NCBI RefSeq assembly: GCF_900096565.1
Contig: NZ_FMYP01000013.1
Location: forward strand, 1 to 64,000
Direction of reading: 5' to 3'
DNA from: Williamwhitmania taraxaci
GTDB lineage: Bacteria; Bacteroidota; Bacteroidia; Bacteroidales; Williamwhitmaniaceae
DNA: 64,000 bases
In this document: in pieces, positions 34,473 to 43,145 of the stretch
Position numbering within the stretch: position 1 is the stretch's first letter
How the letters are laid out: each line of letters starts with the position of its first letter
Program-made: the position numbers and the translations under genes
Notes under the pieces: model-generated
Told to the model about the DNA's origin: nothing
The model's database searches: none
The model's input: only the letters and a program-made list of their open reading frames with translations

Positions 34473-35864
34473 ATGACCTCAATGTTAAAACGATTGCGCT
34501 TGTATTTTACGAGCTTTATTTTGGCGCTTTTGATCGCTTCTGCTATTGCCCTTACTTCCTGCAATGGTAATGAGAACAAACAACCTGCCGAAAAGTTTCA
34601 AATTGTTCACCCAGAGTGGTCGGACAATGCCACCATCTACGAGGTGAATGTTCGACAATATACACCATCGGGAACTTTTACAGAGTTGAAAACCCGAATA
34701 CCCCAAATAAAAGATCTTGGAGTTAAGATTATATGGCTTATGCCAATATACCCAATTGGTGAAAAAGAGAGAAAGGGTTCGCTCGGCAGTTACTATGCTG
34801 TGAAAGATTACATGGCAATTAACCCTGAGTTTGGGACTATGGAAGAGTTTAAAGACCTTGTGAAAACATTTCATGACAACGGCATGAAAGTAATTCTCGA
34901 TTGGGTTGCGAACCATACATCTCGCGACAACGCACTTATCGGTCAACATCCCGAATGGTTTAAGCAAGATTCTACTGGGAAAATATTAGCACCATTTGAT
35001 TGGACAGACGTAGCCCAACTCGATTACTCAAAACCAGAATTGCACGACTATATGATTGGTGCCATGAAATATTGGATTACTGAGGCCGATGTGGATGGAT
35101 TCCGTTGTGATGTTGCAGGAATGGTCCCAACACCATTTTGGAACAAAGCTCGTGCCGAATTGGATAAAATCAAACCTGTATTTATGCTTGCCGAAGCGGA
35201 ACAACCCGATTTGCAGGAATATGCTTTCGATATGACCTATTCTTGGGACCTACACCACTTGATGAATACAATTGCTCAAGGTAAAGATTCCGTTGCAAAA
35301 TTGGATTCATTCTTTCAAAAGGAACTAGTGCGATTTCCAAAGAATGCATTCCGGATGGTATTCATTACCAACCACGACGAAAACAGCTGGAATGGAACAG
35401 AGTTTGAAAGAATGGGCGCCGCCGTTAAAGCAATGGGTGTCTTTTCTTTTGTAGTACCGGGAATGCCTCTTATTTATAGTGGACAAGAAGTTGGCCTAAG
35501 TAAACGTCTCCTGTTCTTTGAGAAGGATACAATTTTATGGAATGAAAGCCCTTGGACTCCTTTTTATAAGAAAATGGTTGAGTTAAAATCAACTAATTCA
35601 GCCTTAATGAATGGTGAAAAGGGGGCGGATATGTTCCGTATCAAATCCAAGAATCCATTTGTTTATGCATTCACCCGCGAGAATGAAGGTGGCAAGGTGC
35701 TTGCAGTATTTAACTTTAGTAAGGAAAAACAAACGGTAACTCTTGAAAACGAAGTTCTTGCAGGAAACTATATGGATTGGCTTCTCGGTAAAGAAGTTAA
35801 ACTCGAATCAACTAAAGAGTTCACCTTTGAGCCATGGGGCTTTTCAATTTTTGTAAAAAAATAA
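34473..35864 (+). CDS. GH13 alpha-amylase lipoprotein
   Basis: A 463-residue lipoprotein with lipobox ALTSC (Cys30) followed by NGNENK. The GH13 barrel starts at once (WSDNATIYEVNVRQYTPSGT) with DWVANH (143-148), DGFRCDVA with nucleophile Asp213, acid/base Glu241 in LAEAE and NHDEN with Asp302, then a C-terminal beta domain. The short form without inserted binding domains differs from SusG. It may act on short maltodextrins in the periplasm or at the surface; the weakly acidic residues after Cys leave location open. It closes the starch locus and has its own promoter. Confidence 0.9.
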   Translation: MTSMLKRLRLYFTSFILALLIASAIALTSCNGNENKQPAEKFQIVHPEWSDNATIYEVNVRQYTPSGTFTELKTRIPQIKDLGVKIIWLMPIYPIGEKERKGSLGSYYAVKDYMAINPEFGTMEEFKDLVKTFHDNGMKVILDWVANHTSRDNALIGQHPEWFKQDSTGKILAPFDWTDVAQLDYSKPELHDYMIGAMKYWITEADVDGFRCDVAGMVPTPFWNKARAELDKIKPVFMLAEAEQPDLQEYAFDMTYSWDLHHLMNTIAQGKDSVAKLDSFFQKELVRFPKNAFRMVFITNHDENSWNGTEFERMGAAVKAMGVFSFVVPGMPLIYSGQEVGLSKRLLFFEKDTILWNESPWTPFYKKMVELKSTNSALMNGEKGADMFRIKSKNPFVYAFTRENEGGKVLAVFNFSKEKQTVTLENEVLAGNYMDWLLGKEVKLESTKEFTFEPWGFSIFVKK

Positions 35865-35887
35865 TCGCTACTCTCTTCTTTATAATT

Positions 35888-35913
35888 GGGGATACAAATT
35901 TGTATCCCCTTTA
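35888..35913 (+). terminator. Terminator after the lipoprotein amylase gene
   Basis: GGGGATACAAA and TTTGTATCCCC form a perfect 22-bp palindrome (35888-35909) followed by TTTATT. Confidence 0.75.
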
Positions 35914-36056
35914 TTATTTCACTAAGTCTATTCTGCTATTGTCTGTATAGTCAAATGTCTTTCTCTGGTTTGAATACAGAAGATTGGCACGAAACCTATG
36001 GTCCAATTATCGACGTATTATTTTTGTATAACCAATGGATTCATCCTAGCTTTGCT

Positions 36057-36064
36057 TATTTTTG
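36057..36064 (+). promoter_or_regulatory. -7 promoter element TATTTTTG of the flavodiiron gene
   Basis: TATTTTTG fits TAnnTTTG and is followed by CG, 48 bases before the ATG at 36113. The -33 element is not clear. Confidence 0.5.
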
Positions 36065-36112
36065 CGACGGAAAGTATTGGTAAGGTAATAGTAACAACAA
36101 AAATATTTCACC

Positions 36113-37309
36113 ATGAATCCTTTAAAAGTTACAGGGAAAGTATATTGGCTAGGTATTAACGATCGGAGGAAATTCCTTTTCGAAAATATGTGGCCATTGG
36201 ATAAGGGCGTTGCCTACAATTGCTACCTCATTCTCGACAATATGACTGCTTTAGTTGATACTGTCGAATTGCGTTCCGGCGGTGATTTTGTATCGAAAGT
36301 TGATGCAATGCTCAACGGGAGAAGGCTCGATTTCCTTATTATCAACCATATGGAGCCAGATCATTCCGGCGAAATTAAGGCAATTATTGACAAGTATCCT
36401 GGTGTTAAGATTGTTGGAAATCTTAAAACTTTTAAGATTATTGAGGCCTACTGGGGAATCAAGGACAACCTCCATATTGTTGATGACGGTGACACTTTGG
36501 ATCTTGGATATCATAAACTAAAATTTGTGATGACCCCATGGGTTCATTGGCCAGAAACTATGATGACCTACGACCAGACTGATGCAGTTTTGTTTTCGGG
36601 TGATGCATTTGGATCTTTTGGCACTTTGGATGGTGGCGTTTTCGATGACGAAATCAACTTCGCCTACTATGAAGATGAAATGCGTCGGTACTTCTCCAAT
36701 ATCGTAGGTAAGTATTGCAATATGGTTCAAAAAGCGTTCAAGAAACTAGAAGGCGTTCCGGTTAAAGCCATTTGCCCAACCCATGGGCCAGTTTGGCGCA
36801 CCGATCCGCAAAAGGTTCTTGGACTTTATGATAAATGGAGCAAGTATCAAACGGAGGAAGGGGTTGTTATCATCTATGCTTCAATGTATGGAAATACTGA
36901 AGAGGTTGCCGATTATATTGCGCGCCAGCTTGTTGAAAATGGGATAACGAATATTCGTGTTTTTGATGTTTCAAGAACACATATTTCGCATTTAATCAAT
37001 GAAATATGGAAGTATAAGGGAGTAATGCTTGGCAGCTGTGCTTATAATTCTGAAATGTTTCCATTGATGGAGAACCTAACTCGAGAACTTGAACATATGG
37101 GCGTAAAAGATCACTTGCTTGGGTTGTTTGGCTCCTACAGCTGGAATGGAGGAGGAGTAAAGAATCTCACCAAATTTGCTGAAAACATTGGATGGGAAAT
37201 GGCTGCACAACCTGCCGATATTTTTGGGATGCCCAACGACGAAAAGCTTGCCAATTGTAAATTACTAGCCGAAGGTATGGCTGTAAAGCTGAAAGCACTT
37301 AGAAAATAG
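36113..37309 (+). CDS. Flavodiiron protein (FprA, A-type flavoprotein)
   Basis: A 398-residue cytoplasmic protein that reduces O2 to water and/or NO to N2O in anaerobes. The N-terminal metallo-beta-lactamase-like domain carries the diiron ligands H79-x-E81-x-D83-H84 (NHMEPDHSG), the HWPET block near 147, FSGDAFGSFG and CPTHGPVW. The C-terminal flavodoxin domain begins near residue 255 with the FMN loop IIYASMYGNTEEVADYIA. There is no rubredoxin domain, so an external electron donor is needed. It fits an anaerobe that meets oxygen now and then. The thioesterase gene follows 32 bases downstream and may be co-transcribed. Confidence 0.96.
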   Translation: MNPLKVTGKVYWLGINDRRKFLFENMWPLDKGVAYNCYLILDNMTALVDTVELRSGGDFVSKVDAMLNGRRLDFLIINHMEPDHSGEIKAIIDKYPGVKIVGNLKTFKIIEAYWGIKDNLHIVDDGDTLDLGYHKLKFVMTPWVHWPETMMTYDQTDAVLFSGDAFGSFGTLDGGVFDDEINFAYYEDEMRRYFSNIVGKYCNMVQKAFKKLEGVPVKAICPTHGPVWRTDPQKVLGLYDKWSKYQTEEGVVIIYASMYGNTEEVADYIARQLVENGITNIRVFDVSRTHISHLINEIWKYKGVMLGSCAYNSEMFPLMENLTRELEHMGVKDHLLGLFGSYSWNGGGVKNLTKFAENIGWEMAAQPADIFGMPNDEKLANCKLLAEGMAVKLKALRK

Positions 37310-37341
37310 GTGTAATGGAAAATTTAAAATAAAGTTGGTTT

Positions 37342-37731
37342 ATGGCAGATATTATTATACCCCATGGAATAACCTTCGAATCTACCCAAACTGTTACGGC
37401 TAACGATACTGCCAGTAAATACGGTTCGGGACTGGTGGAGGTTTTTGCTACTCCAGCGATGGTTGCACTCATGGAAAATGCCTGCTTAAATGCAGTGCTG
37501 CCGTATCTACCCGAAGGCTTTAGTAGTGTTGGGGTAGATATCTCTGTTTCTCATGTAAAGGCAACCCCAATGGGCAAAGTTGTGAAATGTATGGCAACCC
37601 TTACTAAGGTTGATGGTCGAAAACTTGATTTTGAAGTTGTGGCAAGCGACGAGGAAGGCCTGATTGGAAAAGGAACTCACAGCCGATACATTATAAATAT
37701 TGAGAAATTCATGGAAAAACTCAAAAAATAA
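37342..37731 (+). CDS. FlK-like hotdog thioesterase
   Basis: A 129-residue hotdog-fold protein related to fluoroacetyl-CoA thioesterase FlK. VEVFATPAMVALMENACL matches the FlK segment that carries the catalytic Thr and Glu, and SVGVDISVSHVKATPMG matches the segment with the catalytic His. Bacteroidota have many such proteins whose substrate is an ordinary small acyl-CoA, not fluoroacetate. It lies right after the flavodiiron gene and ends in a terminator, giving a likely two-gene unit. Exact substrate unknown. Confidence 0.85.
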   Translation: MADIIIPHGITFESTQTVTANDTASKYGSGLVEVFATPAMVALMENACLNAVLPYLPEGFSSVGVDISVSHVKATPMGKVVKCMATLTKVDGRKLDFEVVASDEEGLIGKGTHSRYIINIEKFMEKLKK

Positions 37732-37752
37732 CAACAAGCGGAAAAGTCTTTC

Positions 37753-37790
37753 AAAAGGGTAAGGAATTCATTCCTTGCCCTTTTCTTTTT
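37753..37790 (+). terminator. Terminator after the hotdog thioesterase gene
   Basis: AAAAGGGTAAGGAA (37753-37766), loop TTCA, TTCCTTGCCCTTTT (37771-37784) with one T-G pair, then CTTTTT. Confidence 0.85.
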
Positions 37791-37915
37791 CTAATCAATT
37801 TTAAGCAATTTGGAGGATAGCGAAGTAACCTTTTCGAAAAGTTTGATAATTATGGGCAATATCTACCTAATATTCCTATCTTAAGACCTTGTTTTTACAG
37901 ATGAATTGGTTCAAT

Positions 37916-38671
37916 ATGGAGGATATAATCCCTAAGGGTAGAGATAAATACAGGATCCAGTCCGATAACTTGGATGGTTACAGTAATCTTAAAATCTCAT
38001 CACTTCTTCAAATATTTCAAGAAAGTGCTGAAAGGCAAGCAACATCAATTGGGTTAGACCAGAAAGAACTACGCTCGCAAGACCTCTGTTATATTCTTAG
38101 CCGAATAAATATTGTAATTGATGAGATGCCAATCCTCGATTCAGAGGTTACACTCGTTACCTGGCCAAAATCAAGTGATGATCAATTTTTATACCGCGAT
38201 TTTTTACTATTTAACTCCAGTAATTTGGATAAACCTATCATCAGAGCCACTTCCGCGTGGTCGTTGATTAACATAGAGTCCCGCCGTGCCCAAAAAATTG
38301 AACTGGTTGCGGGATCAATCCCTGTTTCGGATGAAATATTCGCTATAAAGGAGCATCCTGCTAAGGTTGATGCGCTGCCATGTGCATGGAACCATTCATC
38401 TGGTTTGGTTAATAGTAGCGATGTTGACGTGGATGGAAATGTTAAAAATACTCGTTATTTCGAGTGGATTAGCGATGTATACTCGCAAGAGCATTACTCC
38501 GAAATGATTATTGGAACACTCGACATTAACTTTCTTGCGGAAGCAGTCTTGGGAGATGTCTATAAAATAAACATGGCATCTAAAGGCAAGGGTATTTACT
38601 TAAATAATGTTGTAAGGGAATCGGATCAAAAAGAATTGGTGCGAACACGTACACAGTGGATAAAGCGATAA
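37916..38671 (+). CDS. Acyl-ACP thioesterase (FatA/B-like)
   Basis: A 251-residue protein by this start, with a double hotdog fold. The N-terminal half has ISSLLQIFQESAERQATSIG, YILSRINIVIDEMP and TWPKSSDDQFLYRDFLLF. The second half has the acyl-ACP thioesterase active-site pattern VDVDGNVKNTRYFEWI (Asn and, further on, acidic or His catalytic residues). The family releases free fatty acids from acyl carrier protein. Three in-frame ATGs (37889, 37901, 37916) compete and no clear ribosome site decides; MEDIIPKGRDKY looks like the family start. The DUF4301 gene follows 12 bases later. Confidence 0.85.
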   Translation: MEDIIPKGRDKYRIQSDNLDGYSNLKISSLLQIFQESAERQATSIGLDQKELRSQDLCYILSRINIVIDEMPILDSEVTLVTWPKSSDDQFLYRDFLLFNSSNLDKPIIRATSAWSLINIESRRAQKIELVAGSIPVSDEIFAIKEHPAKVDALPCAWNHSSGLVNSSDVDVDGNVKNTRYFEWISDVYSQEHYSEMIIGTLDINFLAEAVLGDVYKINMASKGKGIYLNNVVRESDQKELVRTRTQWIKR

Positions 38672-38683
38672 TATCACAATATT

Positions 38684-40225
38684 ATGGAAATAAAGGATAA
38701 AGACGAAGTTCAACTTCAGCAATACGGTATTTCTTCCGACAAAATTATTACCCAAATTGAAAATTTCAAGAAGGGATTTCCCTTTTCGGAGATTACTTTG
38801 CCAGCAACGCCAGGCAATGGGATTGTAACTCTCGATGATGTTCATGTAAAAGAATATATACAAGAATACCAGAGTTATACTGGTAAACGCCTCAAGTTTG
38901 TACCCGCTTCGGGTGCCGCATCTCGTATGTTCAAATCGCTTTTTGAATGTATCGAGGAGATTGGAAAGAAAGGCTACTCCCAATTCGAAGACCGATCGTT
39001 TTCCTCTGCCTATCACTTTTTTGCTCACATCGATCAGTTTGCCTTCTATCCCGAATTAGAACACTATCTTAATTCTGTTGGTAAATCGACAAAAAACCTG
39101 ATCGAGCAGAAAAAATTCGTTGAACTACTGGATGCCCTTTTAAGCGAAAACGGGCTCAATTATGGCAGTATGCCAAAAGGGCTATTACTTTTTCATCAAT
39201 ATCAAGATATTTCAAGAACCTCACTCGAGGAGCACTTGGTGGAAGGTGCGCTTTACGCATCAACCCCAGAGCGCACGGTTCAAATCCATCTTACAGTTTC
39301 GCCAGAGCATATTGAAGGATTCAACCAGTTGGTAGCAAAAGTGATTTCTCAATACGAGTACCAATACAGTGTAAAATACGACTTGACCTTTTCTGTTCAA
39401 AAGAAATCGACTGACACAATTGCCGTTGATGAAAACAATGAACCGTTCCGAAATAGTGATGGATCCATGCTATTCCGCCCCGGAGGACATGGTGCTCTTA
39501 TCGAAAATCTTAACGACCGAATTGAGCCGCTAATCTTTATCAAAAACATTGACAACATAGTCCCCGATCATCTTAAGCAGGAGACGGTCAACTACAAAAT
39601 GGTTATTGCAGGTATCCTGTTGAAAATAAAAGAAATCACGCAAACTATTCTAAATAAAATATCCTCCAAAGTAGAGGATGAAGATATTCTACAACTAGCA
39701 GAATTGCTTGAGCGCAAATACTTTATTGTGTTGCCCAAGAAGAATGAGAATAGCATGGAAGTTTGGAGCAAAGAGTTAATTCGCTTTCTCGATAGACCTA
39801 TCAGAGTTTGTGGAATGGTCCGAAATGAAGGAGAACCGGGAGGAGGCCCCTTTTGGGTAAAGGATAAGAGTGGAGCTCTATCGCTCCAAATTGTCGAAAG
39901 TTCACAAATCAATTTAAAGGAGAAAACCTACAAAGATATTTTTAAGAAATCAACCCATTTTAATCCGGTTGATCTGGTATGCTGGACTTACAATTACCGA
40001 AATGAGAAGTTCGACTTACGGCACTTTGTCGACCCAGCAACAGGTTTTATCGCAGAAAAATCAAAGGACGGTAAAATCCTTAAAGCCCAGGAGTTGCCTG
40101 GTTTGTGGAATGGTGCCATGGCCAATTGGATTACCGTATTTGTTGAAGTTCCCTTAATCACCTTTAACCCCGTAAAATCGGTAAACGATCTGTTAAGAAA
40201 AGAACATCAGCCGCAGAGTTTATGA
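38684..40225 (+). CDS. DUF4301 family protein
   Basis: A 513-residue soluble protein of the Bacteroidota-specific DUF4301 family. Visible conserved blocks: RLKFVPASGAASRMFKSLFE (nucleotide-phosphate-binding flavour), LPKGLLLFHQY-like MPKGLLLFHQYQD, RTSLEEHLVEGALYA, NSDGSMLFRPGGHGALIENL, VRNEGEPGGGPFWVKDKSG and FNPVDLVCWTYNYRNEKFDL. The SGAASRM and FRPGGHGALIENL blocks recall sugar-nucleotidyltransferase active sites, but that is inference; no reaction is known. It follows the acyl-ACP thioesterase within 12 bases, so the two share a transcript. Confidence 0.88.
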   Translation: MEIKDKDEVQLQQYGISSDKIITQIENFKKGFPFSEITLPATPGNGIVTLDDVHVKEYIQEYQSYTGKRLKFVPASGAASRMFKSLFECIEEIGKKGYSQFEDRSFSSAYHFFAHIDQFAFYPELEHYLNSVGKSTKNLIEQKKFVELLDALLSENGLNYGSMPKGLLLFHQYQDISRTSLEEHLVEGALYASTPERTVQIHLTVSPEHIEGFNQLVAKVISQYEYQYSVKYDLTFSVQKKSTDTIAVDENNEPFRNSDGSMLFRPGGHGALIENLNDRIEPLIFIKNIDNIVPDHLKQETVNYKMVIAGILLKIKEITQTILNKISSKVEDEDILQLAELLERKYFIVLPKKNENSMEVWSKELIRFLDRPIRVCGMVRNEGEPGGGPFWVKDKSGALSLQIVESSQINLKEKTYKDIFKKSTHFNPVDLVCWTYNYRNEKFDLRHFVDPATGFIAEKSKDGKILKAQELPGLWNGAMANWITVFVEVPLITFNPVKSVNDLLRKEHQPQSL

Positions 40226-40303
40226 AAGTAGTCTTTCCAAATTCTTAACGCAAAGTTAATGTATAAATCAACTCACGTTAAGAATGAAGTAACATGGCAG
40301 CCA

Positions 40304-40311
40304 TACATTTG
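40304..40311 (+). promoter_or_regulatory. -7 promoter element TACATTTG
   Basis: TACATTTG fits TAnnTTTG, 38 bases before the ATG at 40350. It supports the short start of the small secreted protein. Confidence 0.6.
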
Positions 40312-40349
40312 TAGTGTAAATGATACAAAAATTTAAAGACTACATAGCC

Positions 40350-40721
40350 ATGAAAAATTTCAGTAAAATCATTCTACTTTCGTTAAGTCTGTTTATTAGT
40401 GGAAATGGAATAGCGGAAAACAAGGATACCCGGGTGGCAAAAGAAACAACCACTGCCACTGTTCTTGTTTGTTCTGTTGCCGGAAGTGTAATTGATGAAG
40501 TAACGGGTGAAGCGTTGGCTGGAGTTGCCGTTAAAGTAGCAGGAACCGATAAGGTAGCCTATACTGATTTTGATGGTAAATTCTCAATAGCAAACCTTTG
40601 TCAAGGAAACTATTCTTTTGAATCTTCTATGATTTCATACATCAACGGTGAAAGCAGTAACCTTAGTGTGACGGCTGGAGATAAGAAGGAGATCAAGATT
40701 AAAATGAAAAAATCATACTAG
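40350..40721 (+). CDS. Small secreted carboxypeptidase-regulatory-like protein
   Basis: A 123-residue exported protein. ATG 40350 starts a signal peptide (MKNFSKIILLSLSLFISGNG); the frame is open from 40320. The mature part is a single beta-sandwich like that at the SusC N-terminus: SVAGSVIDEVTGEALAGVAV, YTDFDGKFSIANLCQGNY, then a basic lysine-rich end (KKEIKIKMKKSY). Such domains serve as extracellular structural or binding modules; alone, its role is unknown. It has its own promoter and terminator. Confidence 0.75.
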   Translation: MKNFSKIILLSLSLFISGNGIAENKDTRVAKETTTATVLVCSVAGSVIDEVTGEALAGVAVKVAGTDKVAYTDFDGKFSIANLCQGNYSFESSMISYINGESSNLSVTAGDKKEIKIKMKKSY

Positions 40722-40743
40722 TAGATATTTTGTCACCTAAACG

Positions 40744-40775
40744 AAAAGCGGATTCTTCGGAAACCGCTTTTTTTT
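40744..40775. terminator. Bidirectional terminator before truA
   Basis: AAAAGCGG (40744-40751), 12-base loop, CCGCTTTT (40764-40771) followed by more T residues, between convergent genes. Confidence 0.8.
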
Positions 40776-40784
40776 GCAAGGACA

Positions 40785-41540
40785 TTAAGGCTTGAATATT
40801 GGTGACGGATATACAATGTTGCTTAAAAATAATCCTTCGGCAGGAGCTGAACTGCCAGCGAAATTCCTGTTTTCTGCTTCGGCAATCTCAATAATTGATT
40901 CCGGTTCGAGTTTTCCTAACCCAATATCAATCAACGTTCCAACTATAGCTCTTACCATATTCCGCAAGAATCTGTCGGCACTTATGGTGAAGACTAATGT
41001 ATCGGCTTCCTGCGTCCATTCCGCCTTAATCACTCGGCAAATATTTGTTTTGTTATCGGAATGAAGCTTTGCAAAGCTGGTAAAATCCGAAATGGATAGT
41101 AATAACCCAGCGGCAATGTTCATCTTATCCATATCCAGCGGAAGAGAGAATTGATAGGCCATATCCGTTAGAAAGGGATTCTTTTTTGGTGATATTATGT
41201 ATCGATAAGTTCGTTCACAGGCATCGAATCGAGCATGAGCACCTGCTTGAACTACCGTTATAGTGCTTACCGCAATGCTCCTTGGCAGTATTCTGTTCAG
41301 TTTATAAATGGCCTTTCCTATTTCTAGCGAATGCGGGTTCTCCATATCAAAATGCGCCACAAAGTAGCTGGCATGAACACCTGCATCGGTTCTGCCACAG
41401 CCAACCGTTTCAATATCCTCCTGAAAGATAGTTGAAAGAGATTTATTTAAAACCTCCTGAATGCTAATTCCATTTTTCTGAAATTGCCAGCCTACAAAAT
41501 CTTTCCCATTGTAGGAAAGTTCTATAAAGTGTCGAACCAT
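40785..41540 (-). CDS. truA: tRNA pseudouridine synthase A
   Basis: A 251-residue enzyme that makes pseudouridine at positions 38-40 of tRNA anticodon stems. GCGRTDAGVHA holds the catalytic Asp; RHFIELSYNGKDFVGWQFQ, ARFDACERTYRYII and FLRNMVRAIVGTLIDIGLGK are further TruA signatures. ATG 41540 (MVRHFIEL) is chosen since it matches the family start; the frame reaches 41627 with an untypical leader. Length is normal. Confidence 0.96.
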   Translation of the reverse strand: MVRHFIELSYNGKDFVGWQFQKNGISIQEVLNKSLSTIFQEDIETVGCGRTDAGVHASYFVAHFDMENPHSLEIGKAIYKLNRILPRSIAVSTITVVQAGAHARFDACERTYRYIISPKKNPFLTDMAYQFSLPLDMDKMNIAAGLLLSISDFTSFAKLHSDNKTNICRVIKAEWTQEADTLVFTISADRFLRNMVRAIVGTLIDIGLGKLEPESIIEIAEAENRNFAGSSAPAEGLFLSNIVYPSPIFKP

Positions 41541-41719
41541 TGTTCTGTTTTCATTATTTTTGGTAAAATTACACAATACTAGCGGACGAAAGCTAAAAAG
41601 CCTCAAAAAGGCAATGTTTTTAGCCATCTTAATTCTTTTTAACGGTTTTTAACACCGATAAATCGTTTATAGTTGCAAATTTGTGAATGTATTAATCAAC
41701 CCTTTGAATTCTCAGTATT

Positions 41720-42715
41720 ATGGGAGAAATGGTAAACATAAAAGAGTTAAATGAGCGCATTCAGCTAGAGAGCTCATTTGTTGATATCATTGGAATGGAG
41801 ATGAACAAGGTGATTATTGGACAGAAGCACCTTGTGGAAAGTTTGCTGGTAGGGCTACTCTCTAATGGACACATTTTGCTGGAAGGTGTTCCTGGATTGG
41901 CAAAAACACTTGCAATTAAAACATTGGCCGATTCTATCGAAGCAAAGTTTAACCGCATCCAGTTTACGCCGGATCTTTTACCCGCCGACCTTATTGGCAC
42001 CCTCATTTACAGCCAAAAAAAGGAAACTTTTGAGGTGAGAAAAGGGCCAATATTCTCAAACTTTATATTGGCGGATGAGATTAACCGTTCCCCTGCAAAG
42101 GTTCAAAGCGCGCTGCTTGAAGCCATGCAAGAACGTCAGGTTACTATTGGCGATCAAACATTCAAACTGGATAACCCATTCTTGGTTCTTGCTACCCAAA
42201 ATCCAATAGAGCAGGAGGGAACCTACCCACTTCCCGAAGCACAGGTTGACCGTTTTATGCTTAAGGTTAAGATTACCTATCCTAAAAAGGACGAGGAAAA
42301 ATTAATCATGCGCCAAAACCTGTTAAGCGAATTTCCAACGGCAAGACCAGTAGTTACAACTGCGGATATAGCTAAGGCACGTGAGGTTGTAAAGCAGGTT
42401 TACATGGATGAGAAAATTGAGCGATATATCCTCGATATAATTTTCGCAACACGTTATCCAAAAGAATACAACCTTGAACGTCTCGAGAGTATGATTAACT
42501 ATGGTGGATCGCCACGTGCATCTATCTCCCTTGCTCTTGCGTCCAAAGCATACGCCTTTATAAAACGGAGAGGATATGTAATTCCGGAAGATGTTCGCGC
42601 CGTGTGTGGCGATGTACTCCGTCATAGGATTGGGCTTACCTATGAAGCCGAGGCAGAAAACCTTACTAGCGACGACTTAATTTCAGAAATACTAAATACC
42701 GTTGAAGTACCGTAG
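41720..42715 (+). CDS. MoxR-family AAA+ ATPase of the Bat operon
   Basis: A 331-residue AAA+ chaperone-like ATPase. Walker A GVPGLAKT (56-63), Walker B FILADEINRSPAKVQSALLE, QERQVTIG and the sensor region LVLATQNPIEQEGTYPLPEAQVDRFML are visible. MoxR proteins act with von Willebrand A (VWA) proteins to assemble or activate complexes, and here the VWA partners BatA and BatB lie downstream. The first gene of an eight- to nine-gene cluster; its last codons overlap the next gene. ATG 41729 is an alternative start. Confidence 0.95.
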   Translation: MGEMVNIKELNERIQLESSFVDIIGMEMNKVIIGQKHLVESLLVGLLSNGHILLEGVPGLAKTLAIKTLADSIEAKFNRIQFTPDLLPADLIGTLIYSQKKETFEVRKGPIFSNFILADEINRSPAKVQSALLEAMQERQVTIGDQTFKLDNPFLVLATQNPIEQEGTYPLPEAQVDRFMLKVKITYPKKDEEKLIMRQNLLSEFPTARPVVTTADIAKAREVVKQVYMDEKIERYILDIIFATRYPKEYNLERLESMINYGGSPRASISLALASKAYAFIKRRGYVIPEDVRAVCGDVLRHRIGLTYEAEAENLTSDDLISEILNTVEVP

Positions 42716-43145
42716 AGCACTTCTATTTCTTTTCATTGAGTTAAGTTGCTGCTTAACGATGACTCTCCGTGCCCAAAACTTCATAGGGTATTCTCGCTCA
42801 CAAATCAAGAGCATGGCGAAAGATAGTCTACAAGGTTTTTTCTTTGCTAAAGAGATACATAATGGAAATAAAGGCTTTATTAAGTATGAGAATACTTTCG
42901 AAGAGCAAACGGTGTTGTTTCTAATTAACAATCAAGGAATTTGTACTGCCGTTAATCGCATGTATAACTTTTTTGAAAGAGATGCTGTTATGAAAGAACT
43001 CACAGGTAAGTATAAAAAGATCTCTAAAAACGAATGGAGATTTGTCTCAAGAGGCAAGGAGTTTGCAGTAATACTTAAGGAAGATGAATGGTATTTAAAG
43101 CTCATTATTAAACCTCGAAAAACTAGTAGACGTGGAAACAACTGA
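42702..43145 (+). CDS. Secreted protein of unknown function in the Bat operon
   Basis: A 147-residue protein with a TTG start inside the end of the MoxR gene (14-base overlap) and a stop inside the DUF58 gene (another 14-base overlap), so it is translationally coupled on both sides. The N-terminus MKYRRALLFLFIELSCCLTM is a signal peptide ending near LRAQ. The mature part (YSRSQIKSMAKDSLQGFFFA, IKYENTFEEQTVLFLINNQG, WRFVSRGKEFAVILKED, WYLKLIIKP) looks like one small alpha/beta domain and resembles small secreted proteins annotated only as hypothetical. No function can be assigned. Confidence 0.75.
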   Translation: MKYRRALLFLFIELSCCLTMTLRAQNFIGYSRSQIKSMAKDSLQGFFFAKEIHNGNKGFIKYENTFEEQTVLFLINNQGICTAVNRMYNFFERDAVMKELTGKYKKISKNEWRFVSRGKEFAVILKEDEWYLKLIIKPRKTSRRGNN

